A stretch of DNA of 9,440 nt from an uncultured Bacteroidales bacterium. Lineage in GTDB: Bacteria; Bacteroidota; Bacteroidia; Bacteroidales; P3. A program made the position numbers and the translations under genes. The notes under the pieces are model-generated. The model did no database searches and was not told where the DNA came from. It worked only from the letters and a program-made list of their open reading frames with translations. The DNA lies in NCBI GenBank assembly GCA_900319595.1, contig ONOZ01000001.1, positions 1 to 9,440 on the forward strand, read 5' to 3'. Positions 1 through 6,644 of this stretch are shown here, one piece after another (position 1 is the first letter of the stretch; every line of letters starts with the position of its first letter).

Positions 1-512
1 CTTATAAAATCTACAAGAAATTCGGTTAGAGTTTGCACTCCTTTCGGTTCTTTGCCTTCACGTTTTTTTGATTTTTTTGCAGCACTCAATACAATACAGC
101 AAATAATAATTGCAACTATAAATATTCCCAAGACATTTTTTGTAATAGAAAAATCCAAAGGTCGCTTTCCTGTATATTTACCATCTCTATCTACACAAAT
201 AATTTTGCCTCCTAAATCCTTACCATCTTGTTCTGTTCCGATTTTGAATCCTTTGTAAGCAGTATGTCCATGATTAAACTTGGAGGATAGAAAACACGTT
301 AATTTGCCTTCATTAATTAGTATAACAGGTAGAGCAATGGCTATTTCTTTTTCTTTCCATGTCAGAATATGCCAGGAATGAGCATCTCCCAAATGTTCCA
401 TTATTACTTCGCCTGCATTAAAAGATTCCTTTTTCTCGCTCGCCAAAGAAGAAATGCTATTTACTGCAAAAACAAATGATAGTATTACAAAAATAATATA
501 TTTCATTCTCAT
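1..512 (-). CDS. atpB: ATP synthase F0 subunit a, N-terminal part (runs off the left edge)
   Basis: Subunit a forms the proton half-channels of F1F0 ATP synthase in the inner membrane. The first 170 codons are visible. A signal-like hydrophobic start (MRMKYIIFVILSFVFAV) is followed by a periplasmic extension typical of Bacteroidota AtpB, with the landmarks HLGDAHSWHILTW, IALPVIL, CFLSSKFNHG and PLDFSITKNVLG. The first core membrane helix follows (about NVLGIFIVAIIICCIVLSAA) and then a basic loop (KKREGKEPKGVQ) that is also typical. The catalytic helices with the essential arginine lie outside the window. The start is either ATG 512-510 or ATG 506-504, two codons apart in frame; the outer one is used here. 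No Shine-Dalgarno sequence is seen, as is normal for this phylum. The gene has its own promoter 24 bp upstream and is not preceded by atpD/atpC here. Identity rests on remembered family sequence, not on a search. Confidence 0.9.
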   Translation of the reverse strand, partial: MRMKYIIFVILSFVFAVNSISSLASEKKESFNAGEVIMEHLGDAHSWHILTWKEKEIAIALPVILINEGKLTCFLSSKFNHGHTAYKGFKIGTEQDGKDLGGKIICVDRDGKYTGKRPLDFSITKNVLGIFIVAIIICCIVLSAAKKSKKREGKEPKGVQTLTEFLVDFI

Positions 513-535
513 TTTTTCAAATCTTTTCCAAAATG

Positions 536-565
536 CAAAGATATTAAAAAAAACTGACATTTCAA
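536..565 (-). promoter_or_regulatory. Bacteroidota-type promoter for atpB
   Basis: Reading the minus strand, the -7 element TATCTTTG (543-536) fits TAnnTTTG, and a TTG (565-563) lies 19 bp upstream in the -33 position. The predicted transcript start is near 529, giving a leader of less than 20 nt to the atpB ATG. The element lies in the 72-bp gap after the upstream reading frame stops at 585, so atpB can be transcribed independently of the activase locus. It is a sequence match only. Confidence 0.7.
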
Positions 566-584
566 TGAAAACAATATTTTTTTA

Positions 585-2732
585 TTATTTAATACTTTCT
601 AACATTAAAAGCAGGCGATTTTTTATATTTACAGGAGTTACACTATTATCAAAATCCAGTGCAAGATAGTTAAGATTAGGATAAAGTTCTTTAATCTTAT
701 TTTCAATGCCCTTACTAATAATATGATTTGCAATACAGCCAAATGGTTGTAAGGAAACAACGGTATTAACTCCACTTTGAACAAAATTAACTATCTCGGC
801 AGGCAACAACCAACCCTCTCCAAACTGCGTATATAAAGGAAGAATGCCTTTAACCCTATCAGCAAGTTCAAAAACATTGTCAAGTGGGTGATAATAACGG
901 AATTTGCTCATCACTTTATTACAATTGTCTATACGTTTTTTAACTAACTTATAGAAAAAGTCCATAACAAATTGAGGAACAGATTGTTTTTCTATATTAT
1001 ACTGCTTATTCACTTTGCGATTTACGAATGTTTGTACAAAGAAAACTATCAAACTTGGCGGGATAACTTCAATATTTTGTTCTAATAACCAATCGCTCAC
1101 GTTATGATTAGCAAAAGAATGGTATTTTAAGAAAATTTCTCCAACAATTCCCACTTTTGCCCGTTGAATCTCTTCACTTGGCAAAAAGGAATTAAACTTC
1201 GTTACGGCATCTTCTAATAAACTATTGATACTTTTACTATCTTCTTTAAGAATTAAGGATTTTACTTGATTGATATAAGAATCGTGCAGTTCTTTTACTT
1301 GCTTTTTGTCTTCTTCTTTGCATCTTACTATTGTAGAACAGTATAAACGTGAAAGCGAATCGCCAAATAGTATTGTGGCAAGGGCAATAGGCAAAGTTTT
1401 CTTCCAATTTAAGTGGAATCCGTCTTGTTTTTTAGCCGTGTTTTCGCCGAAAGAAACAGATACTACAGGAACATCTTTGAATCCGGCATCAACTAAGGCT
1501 TTTCTTATTATAGCATAGTAGTTTGTCGCTCTGCATTGACCTCCTGTTTGTGTGATGCCAGCGGCCACTTTCTCCAAATCATATTTGCCACTCTTTAATG
1601 CCTTAATAATATCTCCTACAACAAGTGTAGCAGGATAGCAGACCTCGTTGTTAGAATACTTTAGACCCTCCTCTGCAGAGAGTTCATCACTTTTTGGTAA
1701 TACTTCCAAATCGTAACCATTGATTTTGAATAACTCAGGTAAGAATGGAGAAATATAATCTGTAAAGAAAGGTGCTAAAATCTTGCGATGCTTTTCCTTT
1801 ATAGAGAAATCTTTGGTATCAATAAATGGAATATTTTGCTTTTGCGTATAGTTGGTATTTAGTTTTATGCTTTCAATCAAACTTCTTATCCTAAGTTTTA
1901 GACTACCAGCATTTTGAATATCGTCAATTTTTAAAAAAGTGGCAGATTTGTGGTGTCGTTTCAAAATATCTTGCACATCATCTAATAGGAATGCATCTGG
2001 ACCACAACCAAAAGAAGTCATTTGAGCATAATGTAAGCTATTATCGTGGCGTGCAACAAAGAAAGCAGCATTCTCTATCCTATTGATGTATGACCATTGG
2101 GAAACAATGAATGAATTTAGTCCATCCAAATAATTTTCTTTCCTTGCTATGTCTTCATTTATAACCGTAGCCCCGAGATGTGAAGCAATGTTTGCCAAAG
2201 AATGCTGAATCAAATCGTCAGTGTGGTAAGGACGACCTGCAAGTAAGATAATCAATTGATTATTTGCCTTTGCTTTATTATAAAACTCCCAATTCTTATT
2301 GTACATATCCTCTTCAAACATATCTCTTGCTTTGATCGCCGATTCAAATGCTTTCTCAAATTTAGAAGAAGATACATTAAAAGATTTAATAAAGTAGTCT
2401 GTGCAGTTTTTCTTCAAAAGCTTTTTGTCTTTGAAGGTAAAAACAGGATTATCTATAGTAATATCTTTATATTTTTCCTTAAGATGTTTGATAATTACGT
2501 TATAAGAAGATACAATTGGGCAGTTGTAAGTATTATTTTCTTTTCCAACGGCATTTTTCTCATAAACAATGTAAGGAAAGAAGATATGCTTAATACCTTT
2601 TGAGATAAGATTGTCAATATGAGAATGGGTAAGTTTAGCAGGAAAGCAAATATTTTCGCTCATTACTTGATTCAAACTTTTTTCGTACGTAGTATAGTTG
2701 GAAATGTCAGATAACACGGGTTCAATCTCCAA
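585..2732 (-). CDS. Acyl-CoA dehydratase activase-like protein, C-terminal half (DUF2229 plus HgdB-like region)
   Basis: This is the downstream half of a giant activase-related protein. The first ~290 residues are DUF2229-like (ENICFPAKL with C29, LLAGRPYHTDD at 164-173, SFGCGPDAF with C243, FLKIDD at 266-271). The rest resembles the HgdB/double-cubane side of 2-hydroxyacyl-CoA dehydratases: NNEVCYPATLVVGD with C365, TQTGGQCRATNY with C400, and a C-terminal QPFGCIANHI with C665. These conserved cysteines are candidate iron-sulfur ligands. The frame is the same as the upstream half, from which it is separated by the TAA at 2738-2736 and one codon. The listed start is TTG 2732-2730; the first in-frame ATG is 2663-2661 (residue 24), which would remove part of a conserved block. 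Neither start has a convincing ribosome-binding site or promoter. No second inactivating change is seen over 715 codons. The substrate and true role of these fused Bacteroidota proteins are not known to me. It may be a separate gene, a readthrough product or the tail of a pseudogene. Confidence 0.75.
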   Translation of the reverse strand: MEIEPVLSDISNYTTYEKSLNQVMSENICFPAKLTHSHIDNLISKGIKHIFFPYIVYEKNAVGKENNTYNCPIVSSYNVIIKHLKEKYKDITIDNPVFTFKDKKLLKKNCTDYFIKSFNVSSSKFEKAFESAIKARDMFEEDMYNKNWEFYNKAKANNQLIILLAGRPYHTDDLIQHSLANIASHLGATVINEDIARKENYLDGLNSFIVSQWSYINRIENAAFFVARHDNSLHYAQMTSFGCGPDAFLLDDVQDILKRHHKSATFLKIDDIQNAGSLKLRIRSLIESIKLNTNYTQKQNIPFIDTKDFSIKEKHRKILAPFFTDYISPFLPELFKINGYDLEVLPKSDELSAEEGLKYSNNEVCYPATLVVGDIIKALKSGKYDLEKVAAGITQTGGQCRATNYYAIIRKALVDAGFKDVPVVSVSFGENTAKKQDGFHLNWKKTLPIALATILFGDSLSRLYCSTIVRCKEEDKKQVKELHDSYINQVKSLILKEDSKSINSLLEDAVTKFNSFLPSEEIQRAKVGIVGEIFLKYHSFANHNVSDWLLEQNIEVIPPSLIVFFVQTFVNRKVNKQYNIEKQSVPQFVMDFFYKLVKKRIDNCNKVMSKFRYYHPLDNVFELADRVKGILPLYTQFGEGWLLPAEIVNFVQSGVNTVVSLQPFGCIANHIISKGIENKIKELYPNLNYLALDFDNSVTPVNIKNRLLLMLESIK

Positions 2733-2735
2733 ACT

Positions 2736-2738
2736 TTA
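2736..2738 (-). other. In-frame TAA interrupting the activase reading frame
   Basis: On the minus strand the codons read ATG TTT TAA AGT TTG GAG ATT. The halves on either side are in one frame, and the protein text WKAMF-stop-SLEIEPVLSD aligns without gap to the pattern of the family as I recall it (roughly YPFWxxFFTKLGFEVVLSD), with the stop standing at the residue after FF. A single-base substitution could create it. TAA also ends other genes in the window (ends 585, 6063 and 8336), so general recoding is not likely. It could be a real nonsense mutation, a sequencing or assembly error, or a site of readthrough or reinitiation. Confidence 0.9.
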
Positions 2739-4865
2739 AAACATCGCTTTCCAAAAAGGATAATCTTCAAACATATTTAATGCCCGTGGAATGCCTATTT
2801 GTCTTGTAAAAGTCTTATTCTTATAGTTTGGATTGTATTTTTCTTTCTCAAATTCCTTAGTTGAGCCAAATAGTCTCTTATATTTATAATGATAAATGTT
2901 ATCCCCTTTTACTGTTGCTGAAGCAGATGAGTTGAATATCTTTTCGCAACGATTCCCTGAGTGAAACATATTGTTGTTTGTAAATTTATAGGTTGTTACC
3001 ATGCAATTATTTTCACATCCTTTGCAAACTGTATTTCTTGTTGTGTAATTATCTGCTTGTATTAAATCATCTAAATCAAGTGTTTTTACTTCTTTATTTT
3101 GTTGAAATGCTAAACTATGCAACGCACATCCGTAAGCACCCATAAGTTCTGGAGAAGTTGAACGATAGACCTCCCTATTTAGCATAATCTCTAAGGCTCT
3201 CACAATACTATCATTACGCATTGTCCCTCCTTGAATGACAATGTGGTCTCCTAAACTCTTACCTTCTAACTTTAATACCTTATATAGACAATTTCTTACG
3301 ACAGAATAGGATAAGCCTGCGGAAATATCACCAACTTCTCTACCCTCTCGCAAGAATTGTTTTACCTTTGAATTCATAAAAACCGTACAACGCGTTCCCA
3401 AATCGCAGGGATGCTGTCCAAACAACGCCAAATGTGCAAATTCTTCTATTTTATATCCTAATCCTGTAGCAAAAGTATCTATGAATGTGCCACAACCCGA
3501 AGAACATGCCTCATTTAATTCAATTCTATTTAACACTCCGTCTTCTATATATATGGCTTTCATATCTTGTCCTCCAATGTCAAGGATAAAATCCACGTTA
3601 GGAAGAATCTTTTTTGCCGCTTTGTAGTGTGCAATAGTCTCAACGATAGAAGAATCAAACGAAAAAGCAGCTTTAATCAAATCTTCGCCATACCCTGTTG
3701 AGCAACCGCCACAAATAATAGGCTTTGCGTTTTCTTTTTGTATAGTCTTTTTCAGTTGTTGTAAGCCGTTGATAACCGCAAGTATAGGATTGCCGTTATT
3801 TTTGTTGTAATACTTAAACAGAATATGCTCTTCATTGTCTATGAGTACGATTTTAGTTGTCGTACTTCCCGAATCAATGCCCAAATATGCCTTGCCGTTA
3901 TAGTTTGTCAAAGGCTTATCATTGCTACCTAAGGTTTCTTTGTTTTGTTTCCATTTTTTATATTCTTCTTGTGAGGAAAACAATTGTTTAAGGTTCTTAT
4001 CGTTATATTCTAATGTTATATTGTTATCCGAAAGTATCTTGTTTTCAATCTCGTCTAATGAAAGAAGTTCTGCATGCTTGTTATAAAGACAACCTCTCGC
4101 CACAAGCAGATTGTTATCTTCCACTTCAATCAATGCGTCTTCAGTAATGTTCAAATATTCTAAAAAAGCGTTTTTTAGTGATGTGATAAAAGTCAAAGGA
4201 CCTCCCGCTAAGAGTATTTTTTTGTTGATTTCCTTTCCACGCGATAAGGCACTGACAACTTGAACTGCAATGGCGTGAAAAATACTTGCACAAATGTCCT
4301 CCGTAGGGATATTCTTAGCAACAAGGTTTTGTACATCTGTTTTACTAAATACTCCACAACGTGAAGCAATAGGGAACAAACGCTTAGACTTTTGACTTAG
4401 ATAATCCATCTCTCCAATAGACAGGTTCAAAATAGCAGACATCTGATCAATAAAAGCTCCTGTCCCTCCTGCACAATTACCATTCATTCTCATGTCAGGT
4501 AAGGCGTCTTTTTCTAAGAATATAATTTTTGCGTCTTCTCCACCAATATCTATGATAGTATGTAAATCGTCTTGAATATTTTTCGCAAAATTATTAAGGG
4601 CGACGACTTCCTGTATGAAAGACATCGAACACCTCTCCGCCAATCCCATAGCTGCCGACCCCGATAAGGTAATTTTTAAGTTTATGTTACCCAATTGTTT
4701 TCTTATTTCAGAAAAAGTATCTTTAAGAGTTCCTTTTATATCTGCATTGTGGCGTCTGTAGACAGAATAAACAATATTGTCGCTCGAGTCAGCTACAACC
4801 ATTTTAGCCGTTGTACTACCTACATCAAGTCCTGCTCTATATATTTTAGTGTTGTCAATATTCAT
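2736..4865 (-). CDS. Acyl-CoA dehydratase activase-like protein, N-terminal half with two BadF/HgdC-type ATPase domains
   Basis: Activases of this family use ATP hydrolysis and a [4Fe-4S] cluster to fire low-potential electrons into 2-hydroxyacyl-CoA dehydratases or related double-cubane proteins in the cytoplasm. Two ASKHA ATPase domains are present in tandem. Domain 1 has DVGSTTAK (14-21), DIGGEDAK (106-113) and cysteines C131 (NGNCAGGTGAF) and C170 (ASRCGVF). Domain 2 has DSGSTTTK (331-338), DIGGQDMK (429-436), C454 (NEACSSGCGTF) and C493 (TRCTVF). In each domain the cysteine pair matches the cluster-bridging positions of HgdC-type activators. A Cys-rich stretch follows (C614, C617, C621, C640), then the opening of DUF2229 (QIGIPRALNMFEDYPFW) before the TAA. 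The ATG at 4865 is chosen over a TTG at 4877 because it lies directly before the IYRAGLDVGS core and downstream of a strong promoter. Numbering is from that ATG. Related proteins continue for about 700 more residues, so this product is truncated unless the stop is bypassed. Confidence 0.85.
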   Translation of the reverse strand: MNIDNTKIYRAGLDVGSTTAKMVVADSSDNIVYSVYRRHNADIKGTLKDTFSEIRKQLGNINLKITLSGSAAMGLAERCSMSFIQEVVALNNFAKNIQDDLHTIIDIGGEDAKIIFLEKDALPDMRMNGNCAGGTGAFIDQMSAILNLSIGEMDYLSQKSKRLFPIASRCGVFSKTDVQNLVAKNIPTEDICASIFHAIAVQVVSALSRGKEINKKILLAGGPLTFITSLKNAFLEYLNITEDALIEVEDNNLLVARGCLYNKHAELLSLDEIENKILSDNNITLEYNDKNLKQLFSSQEEYKKWKQNKETLGSNDKPLTNYNGKAYLGIDSGSTTTKIVLIDNEEHILFKYYNKNNGNPILAVINGLQQLKKTIQKENAKPIICGGCSTGYGEDLIKAAFSFDSSIVETIAHYKAAKKILPNVDFILDIGGQDMKAIYIEDGVLNRIELNEACSSGCGTFIDTFATGLGYKIEEFAHLALFGQHPCDLGTRCTVFMNSKVKQFLREGREVGDISAGLSYSVVRNCLYKVLKLEGKSLGDHIVIQGGTMRNDSIVRALEIMLNREVYRSTSPELMGAYGCALHSLAFQQNKEVKTLDLDDLIQADNYTTRNTVCKGCENNCMVTTYKFTNNNMFHSGNRCEKIFNSSASATVKGDNIYHYKYKRLFGSTKEFEKEKYNPNYKNKTFTRQIGIPRALNMFEDYPFWKAMF

Positions 4866-4901
4866 GATATGTAACAATGATTAGATTTTCAAATAATACT
4901 G

Positions 4902-4932
4902 CAAAAGTACAAAAAAAATTAGAAATGACAAA
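4902..4932 (-). promoter_or_regulatory. Bacteroidota-type promoter for the activase locus
   Basis: On the minus strand, TTTG (4932-4929) stands exactly 19 bp upstream of TACTTTTG (4909-4902), an excellent match to the -33/-7 pattern of the Bacteroidota primary sigma factor. The predicted start of transcription is near 4895, about 30 nt before the ATG at 4865. This supports 4865 as the start codon and shows that the interrupted locus has kept an intact-looking promoter. Confidence 0.75.
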
Positions 4933-4933
4933 C

Positions 4934-4963
4934 TTATATGACTTAGATAATACTTTATATGAC
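4934..4963. repeat. Direct repeat TTATATGAC, two copies 21 bp apart, possible operator
   Basis: TTATATGAC occurs at 4934-4942 and 4955-4963, both followed or preceded by AT-rich sequence. A shorter ATGAC lies at 4925-4929. The 21-bp period is two helical turns, placing the copies on one face of the DNA. They sit immediately upstream of the -33 element of the activase promoter, where an activator would bind, and about 75 bp upstream of the divergent promoter. In such AT-rich DNA a 9-bp repeat can arise by chance, so the regulatory reading is tentative. Confidence 0.3.
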
Positions 4964-5035
4964 AATGAGTCAATAGTTTTTATACTTTAGAGAAATATCT
5001 TGTTGCACACATTTGAAAAAAATGTATCTTTTATA

Positions 5036-5065
5036 TTGTGTTTTGGCAAAAAATATGTAACTTTG
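5036..5065 (+). promoter_or_regulatory. Bacteroidota-type promoter for the polyprenyl synthase operon
   Basis: TTG at 5036-5038 and TAACTTTG at 5058-5065 are separated by 19 bp. The predicted transcript starts near 5072, so the leader to the ATG at 5086 is only about 14 nt. No comparable element was found in the three short gaps downstream, so this promoter probably serves four genes through 9209. Confidence 0.7.
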
Positions 5066-5085
5066 CGACCTAATTAAATAATTTA

Positions 5086-6063
5086 ATGGATATAAAACTA
5101 CAAAATATTACTTCAGGATTATTGGAAGAGATGGCCAAATTTGAAAAACTATTCAAAGCAAATTTCTCTTCTAGTGATGAGTTGCTAAATAATGTGCTTA
5201 CATATACTTATTCGTTGAAAGGTAAGCGAATAAGACCGTTACTTGCCTTTTTAATAGCAAAAATTTTTGGTAAAGTTACAGATCAAACATTTAGAAGTGC
5301 AGTAATTATAGAATTGTTACATACTGCCTCGTTGTTACATGATGATGTTATTGACAATTCAAAATTAAGACGGAATAACCAAACCATAAATTCTTTATTT
5401 GGCGATAAAACTGCAATTCTCGTAGGGGATTATTTGTACGGAAAAGCACTTGCAACGATTAGTACCAAAGAAGATTTTATTCTTATGGATGTTTTTGCGA
5501 AAATTGCCTTGCAATTGCCACGTGGAGAAATAAAAGAGACAGACGTAACCACAAATAAGGATACCGATTTGACTACGTATTTAAAGGTAATTCACTATAA
5601 AACGGCATCTTTGATAAGTGCAGCCGTTGAATGTGGAGCAAGAAGTTGTCAAAATCCAGATATGGATATTAATGAACTTGTTTTGTTGGGTGGAAGTATA
5701 GGCATGGCTTTTCAGATTAGAGATGATATTTTAGACTATGATGAGAGTAATTTGGCAGGTAAAGGACTTGGAAATGATATTAGAGAAATGAAGATTACAC
5801 TGCCATTCATATATTATTTGGAGACTCTTACCGAAAAGGGAAAAAGTGAAATGTTAGAACTCTTTTTTGATACGAACAAGGAGGATAGGGACGTTAAAAC
5901 AATCATCTCAAAAGTACGTGAGAGCGGAGCCATAGAAAGAACAATAAAGAAGCAAAAGGAGTATTCAGACAAGGCGTTTAAGATTATTGATAACATGCCT
6001 TTGAACGATTATTCGGTGGATTTGAGGGCTTTGGTACAGTATTTGACGATAAGAAATCAATAA
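5086..6063 (+). CDS. Long-chain polyprenyl diphosphate synthase (IspB-type trans-prenyltransferase)
   Basis: The enzyme adds isopentenyl diphosphate units to an allylic diphosphate to build an all-trans polyprenyl chain, probably the menaquinone side chain. At 325 residues it has normal length. Visible motifs are GKRIRP (46-51, diphosphate binding), the first aspartate-rich motif DDVID (86-90) followed by the basic KLRRN, GDYLYGKAL (114-122), KTAS (172-175), and the second aspartate-rich motif DDILD (213-217) followed by GKGLGNDIREMKITLP. The residues four and five positions before the first motif are small (S82, A81), which in this family permits a product longer than farnesyl or geranylgeranyl diphosphate; the exact chain length cannot be read. 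The start is the only ATG near the promoter. It is the first gene of the plus-strand operon, 35 bp ahead of the thioredoxin gene. Confidence 0.93.
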   Translation: MDIKLQNITSGLLEEMAKFEKLFKANFSSSDELLNNVLTYTYSLKGKRIRPLLAFLIAKIFGKVTDQTFRSAVIIELLHTASLLHDDVIDNSKLRRNNQTINSLFGDKTAILVGDYLYGKALATISTKEDFILMDVFAKIALQLPRGEIKETDVTTNKDTDLTTYLKVIHYKTASLISAAVECGARSCQNPDMDINELVLLGGSIGMAFQIRDDILDYDESNLAGKGLGNDIREMKITLPFIYYLETLTEKGKSEMLELFFDTNKEDRDVKTIISKVRESGAIERTIKKQKEYSDKAFKIIDNMPLNDYSVDLRALVQYLTIRNQ

Positions 6064-6098
6064 CATAAGAATTAGAAATTTATAATAAATTAAACAAT

Positions 6099-6593
6099 AT
6101 GAAAAAGATATTTTTATTCGTAGCGATGGCTTTTTTAGGATGTGCACTTAATGCACAGGATGCTAAAATTGCGAAAATCAATGTAAAAGATGTTCATGGC
6201 AAAACCGTAAATACGGGTGATTTCTCAAACGAGGGCAAGCCATTTGTAGTGTGTTTTTGGGCAACTTGGTGTCATCCTTGCTTGGAAGAACTCAATACTA
6301 TAGCTGAGTATTATGAAGTTTGGCAAAAAGAAAGTGGTATCAAAATCTATGCAGTATCCATTGATGACACTCGTACCAAAGGAAAAGTAAAAACTCTCGT
6401 TAATGGTTCAGAATGGGAATATGAAGTAGTGATTGACGAAAATTCTGATTTTAAACGTGCAATGGGGGTAAATAATCCTCCTCATACTTTCATCGTTGGT
6501 GCTGATGGTACAATTCTCTGGCAACACGCGGGATATGCAGAGGATGATGAGCAGACTACATATGCAAAGTATAAAGAATGTTCTAATAAATAG
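6099..6593 (+). CDS. Secreted TlpA/ResA-like thioredoxin-fold protein
   Basis: This is a thiol-disulfide oxidoreductase of the envelope. The N-terminus MKKIFLFVAMAFLGCALNAQ is a Sec signal peptide with probable signal peptidase I cleavage after NA (19/20); the FLGC within it is a poor lipobox, so a lipoprotein is less likely. The mature part carries FWATWCHPC with the active-site cysteines C58 and C61, a central VSIDD, and PPHTFIV with the conserved cis-proline P128, followed by GADGTILWQHAGY. The 164-residue length is right for a one-domain TlpA-like protein. The partner is unknown. It lies 35 bp after the prenyl synthase gene and 51 bp before a barrel gene, followed by a second thioredoxin-like protein, suggesting a shared envelope redox task. 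Reductase or oxidase direction cannot be told from sequence. Confidence 0.88.
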   Translation: MKKIFLFVAMAFLGCALNAQDAKIAKINVKDVHGKTVNTGDFSNEGKPFVVCFWATWCHPCLEELNTIAEYYEVWQKESGIKIYAVSIDDTRTKGKVKTLVNGSEWEYEVVIDENSDFKRAMGVNNPPHTFIVGADGTILWQHAGYAEDDEQTTYAKYKECSNK

Positions 6594-6644
6594 GTCATTG
6601 TATATACATACGATGAACACTATATAACAAAATATCCAAAGACG

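Noticed and set aside
454..669. A small plus-strand open frame across the atpB promoter region
   Set aside because: It overlaps atpB and the activase tail in antisense and crosses their intergenic promoter; no recognisable protein features beyond AT-driven hydrophobicity.
2256..2603. A 115-codon plus-strand open frame opposite the activase gene
   Set aside because: It is antisense to a well-conserved coding region, has no promoter, and its composition is that of a reverse-strand shadow.
2736..2738. Genome-wide recoding of TAA as an amino acid
   Set aside because: TAA also ends the downstream activase half, the prenyl synthase and the barrel gene at positions where family lengths are as expected, so it is a normal stop here.
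2773..2780. TATGTTTG on the minus strand just before the in-frame stop, as a promoter for the downstream half
   Set aside because: It fits the -7 pattern, but no TTG lies 19 bp upstream, and the bases encode the conserved N-M-F of the protein, so chance is the better explanation.
4866..4877. TTG at 4877 as the start of the activase N-terminal half
   Set aside because: It adds only MLHI before an ATG at 4865 that sits directly ahead of the conserved ATPase core; ATG is preferred.
6599..6608. TGTATATACA palindrome between the thioredoxin and barrel genes, as a terminator or operator
   Set aside because: It is only 10 bp of A/T-rich sequence without a stable GC stem or T-tract, and it lies within an apparent operon; not enough to call a site.
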